Assembly: GCA_016784025.1 (NCBI GenBank)
Contig: JADHVL010000010.1
Coordinates: 62,001 to 126,000 of the forward strand
Direction: 5' to 3'
Length of the DNA: 64,000 nt
DNA from: Fidelibacterota bacterium
GTDB taxonomy: Bacteria; Fidelibacterota; UBA8477; JABMPR01
The translations under genes and the position numbers were made by a program. The first letter of the stretch is position 1. Each line of letters starts with the position of its first letter. Shown here piece by piece: positions 17,578 through 28,697 of the stretch. The notes beneath the pieces are model-generated. The model was not told the origin of the DNA and made no database searches. It was given only the letters and a program-made list of their open reading frames with translations.

Positions 17578-18219
17578 CTACTTCTGCAGTATAATCACTG
17601 ATTCACCAATGATCTCAATAGAAGCACCCCAACGCTTGGCCAACCAGATCATGGTTTGTGGCGCAAAAAAAACAACATGGGTCTCATCCTTGATATAATG
17701 CCAGGTGCTAAAATTCAGATCGGGCAAATTTAAGCTGGTCATTATCCCAAGATAACCCTGGGGTTGCAGACAGGACCAGAGACGGTCGAGCTCTACCAGG
17801 GGTTTATGAAGATGCTCAACAACCTCTGTCGCCGTGATAAAGGCATAACTATTATTGAAGACCTCCTCCTCGGGTGCATAGAAGGTATCGTAGACGGACA
17901 TGGTATGCCCCTGCTCTTCAAATATGAGCTTGAGCAAAGGTCCTGGACCAGAACCAAAATCAAGACCTCTGGAATTTGCCGCAATTCTATCGAGTATGGG
18001 AGCACTCATTTTTTGGAGAAAACTACGGTAGCGCGGATCTTCAAGATTATTCTGATGAAACTCATAGCGCTTTAATTCCTCATCCCTACTGAGATGGGAA
18101 TCTGGATGTGCAAAAACCAGCTCACAGACTGGACAGTGCAAATATTCACGCATGGTGTCCCTGTGAAAATGCTCTGGTTTGTCATGGGAGCAAAGTGGGC
18201 AGGAGAGTGTGTTCATCAT
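17578..18219 (-). CDS. Zinc-ribbon SAM-dependent methyltransferase (Methyltransf_23 type)
   Basis: The frame is open into ssb, but the Gly/Val-rich upstream part is the shadow of ssb. ATG at 18219 (or 18216) starts a 213-residue protein. An N-terminal zinc ribbon (CPLCSHDKPEHFH then LHCPVCELVF) is followed by a class I methyltransferase core with the SAM-binding glycine motif GLDFGSGPGPLL, then VYDTFYAP and ATEVVEHLHKP. The fold is typical of small methyltransferases of unknown substrate. The gap from ssb holds a strong terminator at 18230-18258, so this gene probably has its own weak promoter or relies on readthrough. Confidence 0.75.
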   Translation of the reverse strand: MMNTLSCPLCSHDKPEHFHRDTMREYLHCPVCELVFAHPDSHLSRDEELKRYEFHQNNLEDPRYRSFLQKMSAPILDRIAANSRGLDFGSGPGPLLKLIFEEQGHTMSVYDTFYAPEEEVFNNSYAFITATEVVEHLHKPLVELDRLWSCLQPQGYLGIMTSLNLPDLNFSTWHYIKDETHVVFFAPQTMIWLAKRWGASIEIIGESVIILQK

Positions 18220-18229
18220 TATCTGATAT

Positions 18230-18258
18230 AAAAAACAAGCGGGGATTCGAATCCCCGC
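18230..18258 (-). terminator. Intrinsic terminator of ssb (perfect T-arm-like palindrome)
   Basis: Positions 18239-18258 form a perfect 20-base palindrome (half GCGGGGATTC). On the minus strand it is followed by TTGTTTTTTA, a standard U-tract, 32 bases after the ssb stop. The core GGGATTCGAATCCC looks like a tRNA T-arm, but no tRNA body is present. Confidence 0.8.
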
Positions 18259-18289
18259 CTGTGTAATTACTTGAAGTGTATTTGCTTGC

Positions 18290-18772
18290 CTAGAATGGTA
18301 AAGGCTCGTCGTCTTCACCACCAAAGGGGTTACCACTGGGAGCTGAACCACCAGGAGCCGTGCCACCTGAGGGTGCTCCACCACTATAACCGCCACTATC
18401 AGGGCTACGTCCACCACCTTGTGCACCACCACCGCCACCACTACCAAGTGGAGTTACGGTCAGAGCCACTATTTCCGTCGTATACTTTTTAACGCCATCA
18501 CGGTCTTCCCATGAGCGGGTTTGCAGACGACCTTCAACATAAATCAAGGATCCTTTGTCCAGATAGTTTGCCACAAACTCGGCAGTCTTGCCAAAAACAA
18601 CAATGCGATGCCATTCAGTTGAATCAATATTATTACCACTGGCATCCTTACGTGTCTCATTGGTGGCCAGGGTAATATTTGTAACTGCAGTTTGCGCAGG
18701 AGTATATTTTAATTCAGGTTTTTGACCCATTCTCCCCACAATGATTGCTTTATTAACACTATTCTTTTGCAT
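18290..18772 (-). CDS. ssb: Single-stranded DNA-binding protein
   Basis: A 160-residue SSB of usual length. The OB-fold occupies about 1-110, with family marks NKAIIVGRMGQKPELKYTP, WHRIVVFGKTAEFVANYLDK and GSLIYVEGRLQTRSWEDRDG. A Gly/Ser-rich flexible linker (about 112-150) is followed by the acidic partner-binding tip DDEPLPF. It coats single-stranded DNA and recruits repair and replication enzymes, several of which are encoded in this window (PriA, RecF, RarA). It ends at a clear intrinsic terminator. Confidence 0.97.
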   Translation of the reverse strand: MQKNSVNKAIIVGRMGQKPELKYTPAQTAVTNITLATNETRKDASGNNIDSTEWHRIVVFGKTAEFVANYLDKGSLIYVEGRLQTRSWEDRDGVKKYTTEIVALTVTPLGSGGGGGAQGGGRSPDSGGYSGGAPSGGTAPGGSAPSGNPFGGEDDEPLPF

Positions 18773-18824
18773 GCTTCCTCCACTTGACCCGACAAGGGTC
18801 GTTCAAATATGACGATTAATCTAA

Positions 18825-19301
18825 TTAAATATTAATGGAACTGATCCACTTTTCTAAATCAGCGATAATCCAGGCATCAATTGTATAGCTCCTATGTTTC
18901 AAGGCAATTGCCTCCCAGACACCACCAGTAACATGAGCCCACGGCTCTTTAAAATTTTTGAGGTCTTCATCCTCTCCTAACACAGCGATAACTCCATCGT
19001 TTTCTTCATAAACCGAAGACATGTCAGGAAACCGAGGACCTTTGCTCAGATCAACAGGACCAATCAGCGGATTTTGCCTTGTCAGATTTATATGATCCCT
19101 GACAGACTGATTTGAAACCATATGATGAATCCCCTTAAAAAGGAGAAGAACCTGTCGAACATTCTGGCTATCCAGGGCGGCAACCTGTTTCCTGCAAACA
19201 GCTATATCGTTTGAATAAGAGACAACAATTCTGCCGGGAAAGGCTTGTTCCAATCTTTTACGGAAATCAGGGGCGCAGAAAATGAGGGCGTTTTGATTCA
19301 T
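18825..19301 (-). CDS. Shortened purine nucleoside phosphorylase-like protein
   Basis: A 158-residue protein whose middle (about 70-106) carries the PNP signature DHINLTRQNPLIGP then GPRFPDMSSVYEE, nearly as in full-length enzymes. Full PNPs are about 270-290 residues. Here the N-terminal phosphate-binding loops, the AAG segment and the C-terminal purine-binding Glu and Asn region are absent or unrecognisable. No frameshift is seen, and the gene overlaps the divIVA-like gene by four bases (ATGA) with an intact frame. It may be a decayed PNP kept for another role, or a regulatory relative. Catalysis of phosphorolysis is unlikely. Confidence 0.6.
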   Translation of the reverse strand: MNQNALIFCAPDFRKRLEQAFPGRIVVSYSNDIAVCRKQVAALDSQNVRQVLLLFKGIHHMVSNQSVRDHINLTRQNPLIGPVDLSKGPRFPDMSSVYEENDGVIAVLGEDEDLKNFKEPWAHVTGGVWEAIALKHRSYTIDAWIIADLEKWISSINI

Positions 19302-19903
19302 TCCTGTGTGAAGTCCTCAGTATCCATGATATTGATTTCTGGCTCCTCAAGATCTTCAGGCAAATCATCCATGATAAGATCGTTTTTAGAAAAATCCACA
19401 ATCCGCTCGTCACCTATACTACTACCTCCCTCAATGGACTCAAGGTCATCCTTATTTGAGAACTCTTCTTCAAGGACTTCCAAATTAGATCGAAGACTGC
19501 TCTTTAACTTGATGAGCATTGAATCCCGTTGAGCCTGTAGCTTGCGAAGTTCATTTTGGATTTGAGAAATATCCTGGTGGGCAGTAAAGAGTAAAGCCTC
19601 TTTTTCAGTATTGGCTTTACGAATGATGATATCGGCTTCGTTTTGGGCATTTTTCAAGGTCTCCTGGGCGGTCTTCTGTGCCAGGAGCAAAGTCTCCTTA
19701 AGACTGTCCTCTACATTCATATAAGTGGTCAATGCCAGGCGGGTTTCTTTATTCTCGATATGGATTTCATTTGATTCACGAATCAGGGTTTCAAGCTCAT
19801 CGGCAAGCCCTTCCAGAAATTCGTTGACCTGATCTTTGCTGTAACCCAGAGGAGATTGTTTAAATTCCCGATCGCGTATGTCTTGTGGGGTTAAGCGTCC
19901 CAT
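19298..19903 (-). CDS. DivIVA-domain protein
   Basis: A 201-residue protein with the DivIVA N-terminal domain (LTPQDIRDREFKQSPLGYSK, then DQVNEFLEGLADELETLI) and a long coiled coil to about residue 145, ending in an acidic, probably disordered tail. DivIVA-family proteins bind curved membrane and organise poles, division sites or wall synthesis. In FCB bacteria a DivIVA gene often sits between yggS and a PNP gene, exactly as here. It starts 15 bases after yggS ends and overlaps the PNP-like start. Confidence 0.85.
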   Translation of the reverse strand: MGRLTPQDIRDREFKQSPLGYSKDQVNEFLEGLADELETLIRESNEIHIENKETRLALTTYMNVEDSLKETLLLAQKTAQETLKNAQNEADIIIRKANTEKEALLFTAHQDISQIQNELRKLQAQRDSMLIKLKSSLRSNLEVLEEEFSNKDDLESIEGGSSIGDERIVDFSKNDLIMDDLPEDLEEPEINIMDTEDFTQE

Positions 19904-19917
19904 AATTGCCTCCTCAT

Positions 19918-20619
19918 TTAATATTCCCTGGCTCCAAATAAGGCTGTTCCCACACGAATATGGGTGGCACCCTCTTCGATAGCGATTTTAAAATCACTTG
20001 ACATGCCCATTGATAACATGGCCGTCTTACCACTTGTTCCAATCTGTCTTACCACTTGTTCATGAATCAGCTTCATCTCTCGAAAGGCCTGTCTGATACG
20101 ATCAATATCCGCAGTGAGTGGGCCAATAGTCATTAAACCTTGAAACTCTAGATGGGGCTTCTCTGCACAATAAGCAGCCAACTCCAGCGCTTGAATAGGC
20201 TCAACACCCTCTTTATTGGTTTCACCAGAGATATTGATCTCTACCAGAACAGGAATTGTCAATTCTTGTGCACCAAAACGTTGATCCACAGCATCAGCAA
20301 TGCGGGTAGAATCAATAGTGTGAATGATATCAACCCTGCCAGGTAGATATTTGACCTTATTGCTCTGAAGATGCCCGATAAAGTGTTTGACGATGCCGGC
20401 TGGATTAAACCCGGGAAATTTATCTCGAACTTCCTGGGCTCGATTTTCTCCAAAATCACGCAACCCTGCATCGTATGCCTGCTGCATGTCTTCCACGGGT
20501 TTCCGCTTGCTGACACCAATCAGGGTGATGTCTTCAGTGGCTCGACCAACCCCATGAGCAGCCTCAGCTACTTCATCCTGGATTTGGCTCAGCCGTTCAG
20601 CAAAGGTTGATGTACCCAT
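19918..20619 (-). CDS. yggS: Pyridoxal-phosphate homeostasis protein (YggS/PLPBP family)
   Basis: A 233-residue protein of normal length. The PLP-binding lysine is in LIGVSKRKPVEDM (about residue 36), followed by GLRDFGENRAQEVRDKF. Other marks are HFIGHLQSNKVKYL and the phosphate-binding end MLSMGMSSDFKIAIEEGATHIRVGTALFGAR (listed here as its parts SMGMSSDF and GATHIRVGTALFG). The family binds PLP without known enzymatic turnover and balances vitamin B6 and amino-acid pools. It sits 12 bases after gyrA on the same strand, ahead of the divIVA-like gene. Confidence 0.93.
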   Translation of the reverse strand: MGTSTFAERLSQIQDEVAEAAHGVGRATEDITLIGVSKRKPVEDMQQAYDAGLRDFGENRAQEVRDKFPGFNPAGIVKHFIGHLQSNKVKYLPGRVDIIHTIDSTRIADAVDQRFGAQELTIPVLVEINISGETNKEGVEPIQALELAAYCAEKPHLEFQGLMTIGPLTADIDRIRQAFREMKLIHEQVVRQIGTSGKTAMLSMGMSSDFKIAIEEGATHIRVGTALFGAREY

Positions 20620-20631
20620 GGAACAACTCCC

Positions 20632-23154
20632 TTATTCGGCTGGCGGTGTTTCTCCCTCACCGTCAAAGATATCCTTTTGCTCGACAACTGGAGCTTCACC
20701 ATCAGCGAGATCAATTTCTGAAGGGTCTTTCTCTTCTTGAACCCGAGTCACGGCAGCAATGGAATCACCATCATCCAGGCGAATCAACTTGACCCCCTGT
20801 GTATTCCGACCAATACTGCGTATGGAGGAAACAGGCTGACGGATGAGCACACCTCGACTGGTGATAATCATCAGATCATCATTGTCCACAACCTCAAGCA
20901 GGGAAACCATACTGCCAACCTTAGGTGTGGTTTTGATGGTGATAATACCTTTACCAGCGCGATTCTGGACGCGATAGTTGATCACTTCCGTCCGTTTACC
21001 AAATCCGTGTTCAGATACGGCGAGCACAGTACCTTCGCGACGAACCACAATCATACCTACAACCTGGTCATCATCTCCCTTGAGCTCGATACCCTTAACA
21101 CCCATTGTCTTACGACCTGTAGGACGGATATTGGTCTCACTAAAGCGGATGGACATACCATTTCTGGTACCAAGTATGATGTCATTTTCACCTGAGGTGA
21201 TCTGGGCATCAATGAGGTGATCATCATCACGAATATCGATGGCAAAGATACCACCCTTCATGGGACGACTATAAGCTGTGAGGACGGTTTTCTTGACCAA
21301 TCCCTTGGCTGTTGCCATGGTGATGAAAAGATCTTCAGCATATTCTCTTACGGCAATATAGGCTTTGACATTTTCACCCTGATCGACACGCAATAGATTG
21401 ATCAGCGCGCGACCTCGCGTGGCTTTTCCAGCCTGAGGAATTTCATGAACCCGTAACCAGTGACATTTTCCGCGATCGGTAAAGAATAGGATATAGTCAT
21501 GGGTGGATGCGGTGAAGAGATGTTCGATAAAGTCCTCATCTCGGGCTTTTGCCCCGGCTGATCCTCTACCACCTCTGTTCTGGCGACGATATCCACTGAC
21601 GGGATAACGCTTTATAAAACCGTTGTGAGTAATGGTGATGACCATCTCTTCTTCAGCGATCATATCTTCAATGGTGAAATCTTTTGCGTCGAAGACGATT
21701 TCTGTACGACGCTCATCACCATAACGCTCCTGAACATCACGGAGTTCAGTTCTAATAATTTCCATCCGGAGACCCACATTGTTGAGAATCTCGTTCAAGC
21801 GGGCAATCAGCTTGAGAACTTCTGTATACTCATCAATAATTTTCTGACGTTCCAGACCAGTAAGCTTCTGCAGACGCATATCCAGGATAGCCTGAGCTTG
21901 AATTTCTGATAGCTGGAACTTGGATACCAGGGACGCTTTGGCCTCTGGTGGATTTTTGGAGCCACGGATTGTCTTGATAATGGCATCAAGATTATCCAGG
22001 GCAATTTTTAAACCCTCTAAAATGTGAGCTCTGGCTTCAGCTTCTCTGAGCTCGAATTGAGTCCGCTTTACAATGATTTCATGACGAAACTTGATAAATT
22101 CGGCGATTACCTCTTTCAAGGTTAACACCCGAGGTAAACCATCTACCAGGGCTAGCATGATGACACCAAAGGTCTCCTGCATTTGAGTATGCTTATAGAG
22201 CATATTCAGAACAACCTCTGGAACCACATCACGTTTTAACTCAATCACGAGACGGATACCGTCCTTATCTGATTCATCGCGGATATCTGAGATACCCTCG
22301 ACCTTTTTGGTACGAACCAGCATGACAATTTTTTCGATAAGTGAAGACTTGTTGACCTGATAAGGGATCTCAGCAATGACCAGGCTATAACGACCATTCT
22401 TATGCTCTTCAATATTTGCACGGGCACGGACGGTAATCTTACCTCGACCCGTTTCGTAGGCTTCACGAATTCCTGAAGCGCCGTAAATAATGGCGGCTGT
22501 TGGGAAATCTGGACCCTTGATATGTTCCATGAGCTCAGGAACTTCGATCTCAGGATTATCGATTTGAGCCACGATGGCATCCACGACCTCATTCATATTA
22601 TGAGGAGGAATATTGGTGGCCATACCCACAGCGATTCCACTGGAACCATTGAGCAGAAGGTTTGGAATAACAGCAGCCAATACTGAGGGCTCCTGGAGAC
22701 TTTCATCAAAGTTTGGTGTGAATTTTACCGTCTCTTTTTCAAGATCCTTGAGCATTTCACTGGAAATACGCTTCATGCGGGCTTCTGTATAACGCATGGC
22801 TGCAGCACTATCACCATCAATGGATCCGAAGTTACCCTGACCATCAACCAGGGGATAACGCAGGGAGAATTCCTGGGTCATACGTACCATGGAATCATAC
22901 ACAGCAGAATCACCGTGAGGGTGATACTTACCCATGACGTCTCCAACGATACGGGCACTTTTACGATAAGCTCTATTGTACCCAACCCCCAATTCCATCA
23001 TTCCGTAAAGGATACGACGGTGAACGGGTTTTAAACCATCACGGACATCCGGTAGGGCACGTGAAACAATCACCGACATGGAATAATCCATATAGGATTT
23101 TTTCATTTCCTCTTCAATCGATGTGTTCAGTATGTTCTGTCTCTGAATCTCCAA
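20632..23154 (-). CDS. gyrA: DNA gyrase subunit A
   Basis: An 840-residue GyrA. The catalytic tyrosine is in [11 protein letters not shown] (about residue 123). The breakage-reunion domain opens [20 protein letters not shown] with [13 protein letters not shown]. The C-terminal beta-pinwheel contains the GyrA box as QNRGGRG, which supports gyrase rather than topoisomerase IV. It cuts and rejoins DNA to introduce negative supercoils with GyrB, encoded just upstream. The start is TTG at 23154 with AGAGG about 9 bases before it. A 170-base gap with a long inverted repeat separates it from gyrB. The tail is acidic, as in many GyrA proteins. Confidence 0.98.
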   Translation of the reverse strand: MEIQRQNILNTSIEEEMKKSYMDYSMSVIVSRALPDVRDGLKPVHRRILYGMMELGVGYNRAYRKSARIVGDVMGKYHPHGDSAVYDSMVRMTQEFSLRYPLVDGQGNFGSIDGDSAAAMRYTEARMKRISSEMLKDLEKETVKFTPNFDESLQEPSVLAAVIPNLLLNGSSGIAVGMATNIPPHNMNEVVDAIVAQIDNPEIEVPELMEHIKGPDFPTAAIIYGASGIREAYETGRGKITVRARANIEEHKNGRYSLVIAEIPYQVNKSSLIEKIVMLVRTKKVEGISDIRDESDKDGIRLVIELKRDVVPEVVLNMLYKHTQMQETFGVIMLALVDGLPRVLTLKEVIAEFIKFRHEIIVKRTQFELREAEARAHILEGLKIALDNLDAIIKTIRGSKNPPEAKASLVSKFQLSEIQAQAILDMRLQKLTGLERQKIIDEYTEVLKLIARLNEILNNVGLRMEIIRTELRDVQERYGDERRTEIVFDAKDFTIEDMIAEEEMVITITHNGFIKRYPVSGYRRQNRGGRGSAGAKARDEDFIEHLFTASTHDYILFFTDRGKCHWLRVHEIPQAGKATRGRALINLLRVDQGENVKAYIAVREYAEDLFITMATAKGLVKKTVLTAYSRPMKGGIFAIDIRDDDHLIDAQITSGENDIILGTRNGMSIRFSETNIRPTGRKTMGVKGIELKGDDDQVVGMIVVRREGTVLAVSEHGFGKRTEVINYRVQNRAGKGIITIKTTPKVGSMVSLLEVVDNDDLMIITSRGVLIRQPVSSIRSIGRNTQGVKLIRLDDGDSIAAVTRVQEEKDPSEIDLADGEAPVVEQKDIFDGEGETPPAE

Positions 23155-23226
23155 CTCAATACCTCTTTATTCTAGTTCTTTCAAATTCTTTATTTCACTG
23201 CTCTACGTGGAATCTTCCTGTGTCAT

Positions 23227-23289
23227 CCCGAGCGGAGTCGAGGGACAAGGGGATTCACTTTTTTACATCACCCCTCGACTCCGCTCGGG
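23227..23289. repeat. Long inverted repeat between gyrB and gyrA
   Basis: Two 18-base arms, 23227-23244 and 23272-23289, are perfect reverse complements (arm begins CCCGAGCGGAGTCGAGGG) around a 27-base loop. Repeats of this type (TCATCCCGAGCGGAGTCGAGGG-like) are known to recur between genes in many bacterial genomes. It could fold in RNA and attenuate gyrA relative to gyrB. Confidence 0.85.
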
Positions 23290-23324
23290 GAGACGGACTA
23301 AGAGCACTCTCCATCAACATGATT

Positions 23325-25535
<2,211 letters not shown>

Positions 25536-25543
<8 letters not shown>

Positions 25544-26654
25544 TTGCCTGCATCTTTCCGGCATCAATAATTTGCAGGGTATCGCCCTCGAGCTCGAGAC
25601 CGTGATGTCTCAAATCTGCCAGGTCTGTGGCTGTGATAAATATTTGATGTCCACCGCGGAGGCTCTCCACAATCATTACGCTGCGTTTCACATCGAGTTC
25701 TGCGAAAAGATCGTCCAGCAAGAATACAGGCGGTTCACCCAGAAAAGTTTCCAGAAAACGCCCCTCGGCAAATTTGATTGCCACCAACACGAGCTTGTGC
25801 TCCCCCTGAGAGCCAAATTTCCGAAGATCTTTGGTATTGAGGTAAAAGGTGAACATGTCTCGATGAGGTCCACGGGTGGTGGTCCCCTTACGCATATCCT
25901 CAGCTAGAGAATCCTGGTAAGCACTGCGGTACAGGCCTTCCAACTCACCAGCTGTTGATCTGACATTGGAGATAAAGGCCATTTTTACGGACTTTTCATC
26001 TTCCAGCTCAGCATAGGCAGCGTAGAGGAGTTTTTTAAACTCAGAGATATGCTTGCTACGGGCTTCATGGAGTTGCGCGGAAATTTTGGCTCGTTGATCA
26101 TCCAGGGTAGACATTTGAATGCGGTCAATTGACGTGCCATCGTTGGCATAGCTCTGCAGCAAGGCGTTACGCTGCTTGAGAATGCGGGCATAAGTCTGTA
26201 GGTTTTCAAGATACCCAGTATCAACCTGAGAAAGGAGTTTGTTGAAGAACAGGCGTCTGATTTCAGGAGAGCCAAAGGTTAATTCACTATCCTCTGGAGT
26301 AAGAGAAACCAGAGGGAAGCGGCCAATAATTTGTGCGCGGCTGGTGAGGTTCTTGCTGTCGACACTCACCAATTTCTTGCGGGCAGACTCCACCTTGAGA
26401 CGGACTTCATGGTCATTTTCATGATGATCAGTAAAAACACCTTTCAACTGGTAACCCACCTGGCCATGTCGGGACAAGTCTGCATCCAATCGGGTTTTAA
26501 AGCTACGGGTATAAGCGAGGCTGTGGATGGCTTCCAGAATAGTGGTCTTCCCTGCACCGTTTTCCCCATGGAGAATATTAGTGAATGCACCAAATTCCAT
26601 GGAAGCCTGCTCGTATTTACGAAAGTCAATCATCGTAAGCGACTTAATCAGCAT
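25536..26654 (-). CDS. recF: DNA replication and repair protein RecF
   Basis: A 372-residue SMC-like ATPase. Walker A is GENGAGKTTILEAI (about residues 30-43) and the signature motif is SQGEHKLVLVAIKFAEG. Walker B follows in PPVFLLDDLFAELD. The length and the TTRGPHRDMFTF motif are typical. RecF loads RecA at single-strand gaps with RecO and RecR. It lies 139 bases downstream of dnaN and overlaps the DUF721 gene, as in many origin-region clusters. Confidence 0.97.
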
Positions 26655-26793
26655 ACCCGAGTTTTGGATGTGGTTTTATGGTTAATCATCACGTGTCGAT
26701 TCAATACCTTATCTTTGCCAGTGATCAAACCGGTCAATTTCCCCCATGTTTTAGAATCAGTTTGACGACCGGCTGTCCTGCCAAGATACCTGT

Positions 26794-27909
26794 CTATCCC
26801 TGAAGCCTGATGGGCATCAGGAGCATTACTAACTCTTCTTTTTCGGCCTGTACTTCAGGCAATATTAATCCAGGACCAATTTCAGATCCCAGTCTAAAAA
26901 CTACACGATCCGTTTCAATATTTTTGAGCATATCCTTGAGATAAATGGAATTGTATCCCAGGGTCAATTCTTCACCATCATAATCGGATAGGACCTGTTC
27001 TTTAGCACTTGTGCTGGCTTCTGGATCTTCGGTAAATACTTCGATATATCCAGGGTGCAGCTTCAAGGCTACCTGGTGGGTCGTGCGGTTTGAAAATATG
27101 GACACGCGGCGAACAGTCGTAACCAGGTCTTTACTGGAAAGGGTTACGGTCTTGTCATTGGTGGATGGAATAACACTTCCATAGTCTGGGTATTGCTCAT
27201 CAATGAGGCGACTGAAAATGGTGGCCGTCTCTGTGGCGACACTGATATACTTTTCCCCCACAGATAGATTGATGGTGTCGCCATCATCCAGAAAAGACTG
27301 GATCAGCGATAAAAATTTTGGTGGAACAATGATATTGGCTTCAAAATCGGCAGAGACAAAATCCCAGTTGGTATATTTTACCAGACGATGACCATCGGTG
27401 GCTACGGCGCGAATTTCGTTATTCTTCAATTCAAAAAGAACACCCAGGAGCGCTGGCTTCAACTCATCCTTTGAAACAGCAAATACCGTTTTTTCCACAG
27501 TTCGTTTTAATACTTTAGATTTAATTTCAAGACTTTGAGCGGGACCCAGTTCAGGAGCATCTGGGAAATCCATGGCAGGACGCCCAACTATCTTATATGT
27601 ACCACCTGTTGTGGATAGCGTCACCCGACTGTCATCTGACCAGGTAAAGGTGAGTTCTGTATCAGGTAACTCGCTGGTGATCTCCTGGAGTAGACGGACA
27701 GGTAATGCGACTGCCCCCTCATCTTCTCCCAGGACATTCAGGTTCAAGGTATATGTGATCTCGATATCAGTACTACGCATGGAGAGAACATTCCCTTTCA
27801 CGGTGAAAAGAATGTGGTTGAGAATGGGCATGGTTGAGCGGGTGGGGCTTACGCGAGCCACCTTTTGCAAGCCGTGTAAAAGGGTTGACGAGTCAACGGT
27901 AAATTGCAT
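26794..27909 (-). CDS. dnaN: DNA polymerase III beta subunit (sliding clamp)
   Basis: A 371-residue clamp protein with three repeated domains. It begins MQFTVDSSTLLHGLQKVARV with the expected ATRSTMPILNHI-like segment (SPTRSTMPILNHILFTV) and FAVSKDELKPALLGVLFE. The C-terminal end is LLMPIRL. It forms a dimeric ring that holds the polymerase on DNA. dnaA, which commonly precedes dnaN, is not present. The next gene upstream is divergent and encodes a small membrane protein. Confidence 0.98.
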   Translation of the reverse strand: MQFTVDSSTLLHGLQKVARVSPTRSTMPILNHILFTVKGNVLSMRSTDIEITYTLNLNVLGEDEGAVALPVRLLQEITSELPDTELTFTWSDDSRVTLSTTGGTYKIVGRPAMDFPDAPELGPAQSLEIKSKVLKRTVEKTVFAVSKDELKPALLGVLFELKNNEIRAVATDGHRLVKYTNWDFVSADFEANIIVPPKFLSLIQSFLDDGDTINLSVGEKYISVATETATIFSRLIDEQYPDYGSVIPSTNDKTVTLSSKDLVTTVRRVSIFSNRTTHQVALKLHPGYIEVFTEDPEASTSAKEQVLSDYDGEELTLGYNSIYLKDMLKNIETDRVVFRLGSEIGPGLILPEVQAEKEELVMLLMPIRLQG

Positions 27910-28208
27910 GGTTTTGATCTCCGAATGTCGGGTTATTCACTGTCCTATTTATAGCAAACCAAACTAAACTTGGAACAGAGCAATTCAAAGCTTGAACCTG
28001 TAATAATTAGCCAGTAACAGCATTTTTTCGTCCAAAACACCCCTTTAAAGGCCGTGAAATGACTTGAGGCAGGACTGACCCAGGGTAAAACGGCAATTTT
28101 TCATGATTTTTACACCCCAGTGAGAGTCTAGCGACCAGGGATTGAAGTACTCCTTGCTGAGACCCGATCATCGCCTAGTTTTGTAGCATCAATTTGTAAA
28201 CACTTCAA
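27910..28208. other. 299-base divergent gap upstream of dnaN
   Basis: The gap must hold promoters for dnaN (-) and for the membrane protein (+). One imperfect DnaA-box-like site (TTATTCACT, near 27931) is visible, but there is no cluster of boxes or AT-rich repeats, so I do not call an origin here. Confidence 0.4.
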
Positions 28209-28652
28209 ATGGGGTGGTTTCTGAAAAATTTTATCACGCGGTGGTTTATCAATAACCCGATCCGGTTTAGACTCTTTCTGGTCTTTGCCGGGATTCTGGC
28301 AGGAGTTTCACACCCCTGGTTTAAAACTGAAGTGACAGCAGAGCTATCAACTATAAAAATGATATTCATGCTGGGCTTCTCTACAGTGACTTTTACGTTT
28401 ATGCTCATCCTCTACCGCATGCTGCAAAAGCTCTTTCGCAAGGGCCTTGAAGTTGAAGGTCGCAAAGTAGACTTTGATGAGCGTACCATGGTAAGGGCTG
28501 CAGGTATCTTTTGGTTTATTCCATTTGGCCTGACCTTGCAGGTGGCAACTTTTAGCTCCGCTGCGGCTGACCCACACTTTGGGAAGGTCATGATTATTCA
28601 GGGTCTGGCCATTGCTCTAGGTGCCTGGTTATCTCAGATGATTAAGAAATAA
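28209..28652 (+). CDS. Small integral membrane protein
   Basis: A 147-residue protein with about four hydrophobic segments: residues 22-37 (FRLFLVFAGILAGVSH), 50-72 (IKMIFMLGFSTVTFTFMLIL), 95-115 (MVRAAGIFWFIPFGLTLQVA) and 126-142. A basic, acidic-spotted loop lies between the second and third. I do not recognise the family. It stands alone, divergent from dnaN, and its ribosome site is poor, so the exact start is less certain than the frame. It may be a conserved membrane protein of unknown role. Confidence 0.6.
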   Translation: MGWFLKNFITRWFINNPIRFRLFLVFAGILAGVSHPWFKTEVTAELSTIKMIFMLGFSTVTFTFMLILYRMLQKLFRKGLEVEGRKVDFDERTMVRAAGIFWFIPFGLTLQVATFSSAAADPHFGKVMIIQGLAIALGAWLSQMIKK

Positions 28653-28697
28653 TCGAGACCTGGTACTTTTTATGAAATAGGTATGGGGGGATAAAAA

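Noticed and set aside
18230-18265. tRNA fragment after ssb
   Set aside because: The perfect palindrome is followed by a U-tract; no acceptor or anticodon arms exist.
18220-18447. Extended N terminus of the methyltransferase into ssb
   Set aside because: The Val/Gly-rich extension is the out-of-frame reading of the SSB linker; ATG at 18219 begins the zinc ribbon.
27910-28208. Replication origin upstream of dnaN
   Set aside because: Only one imperfect DnaA box is seen, with no AT-rich unwinding repeats.
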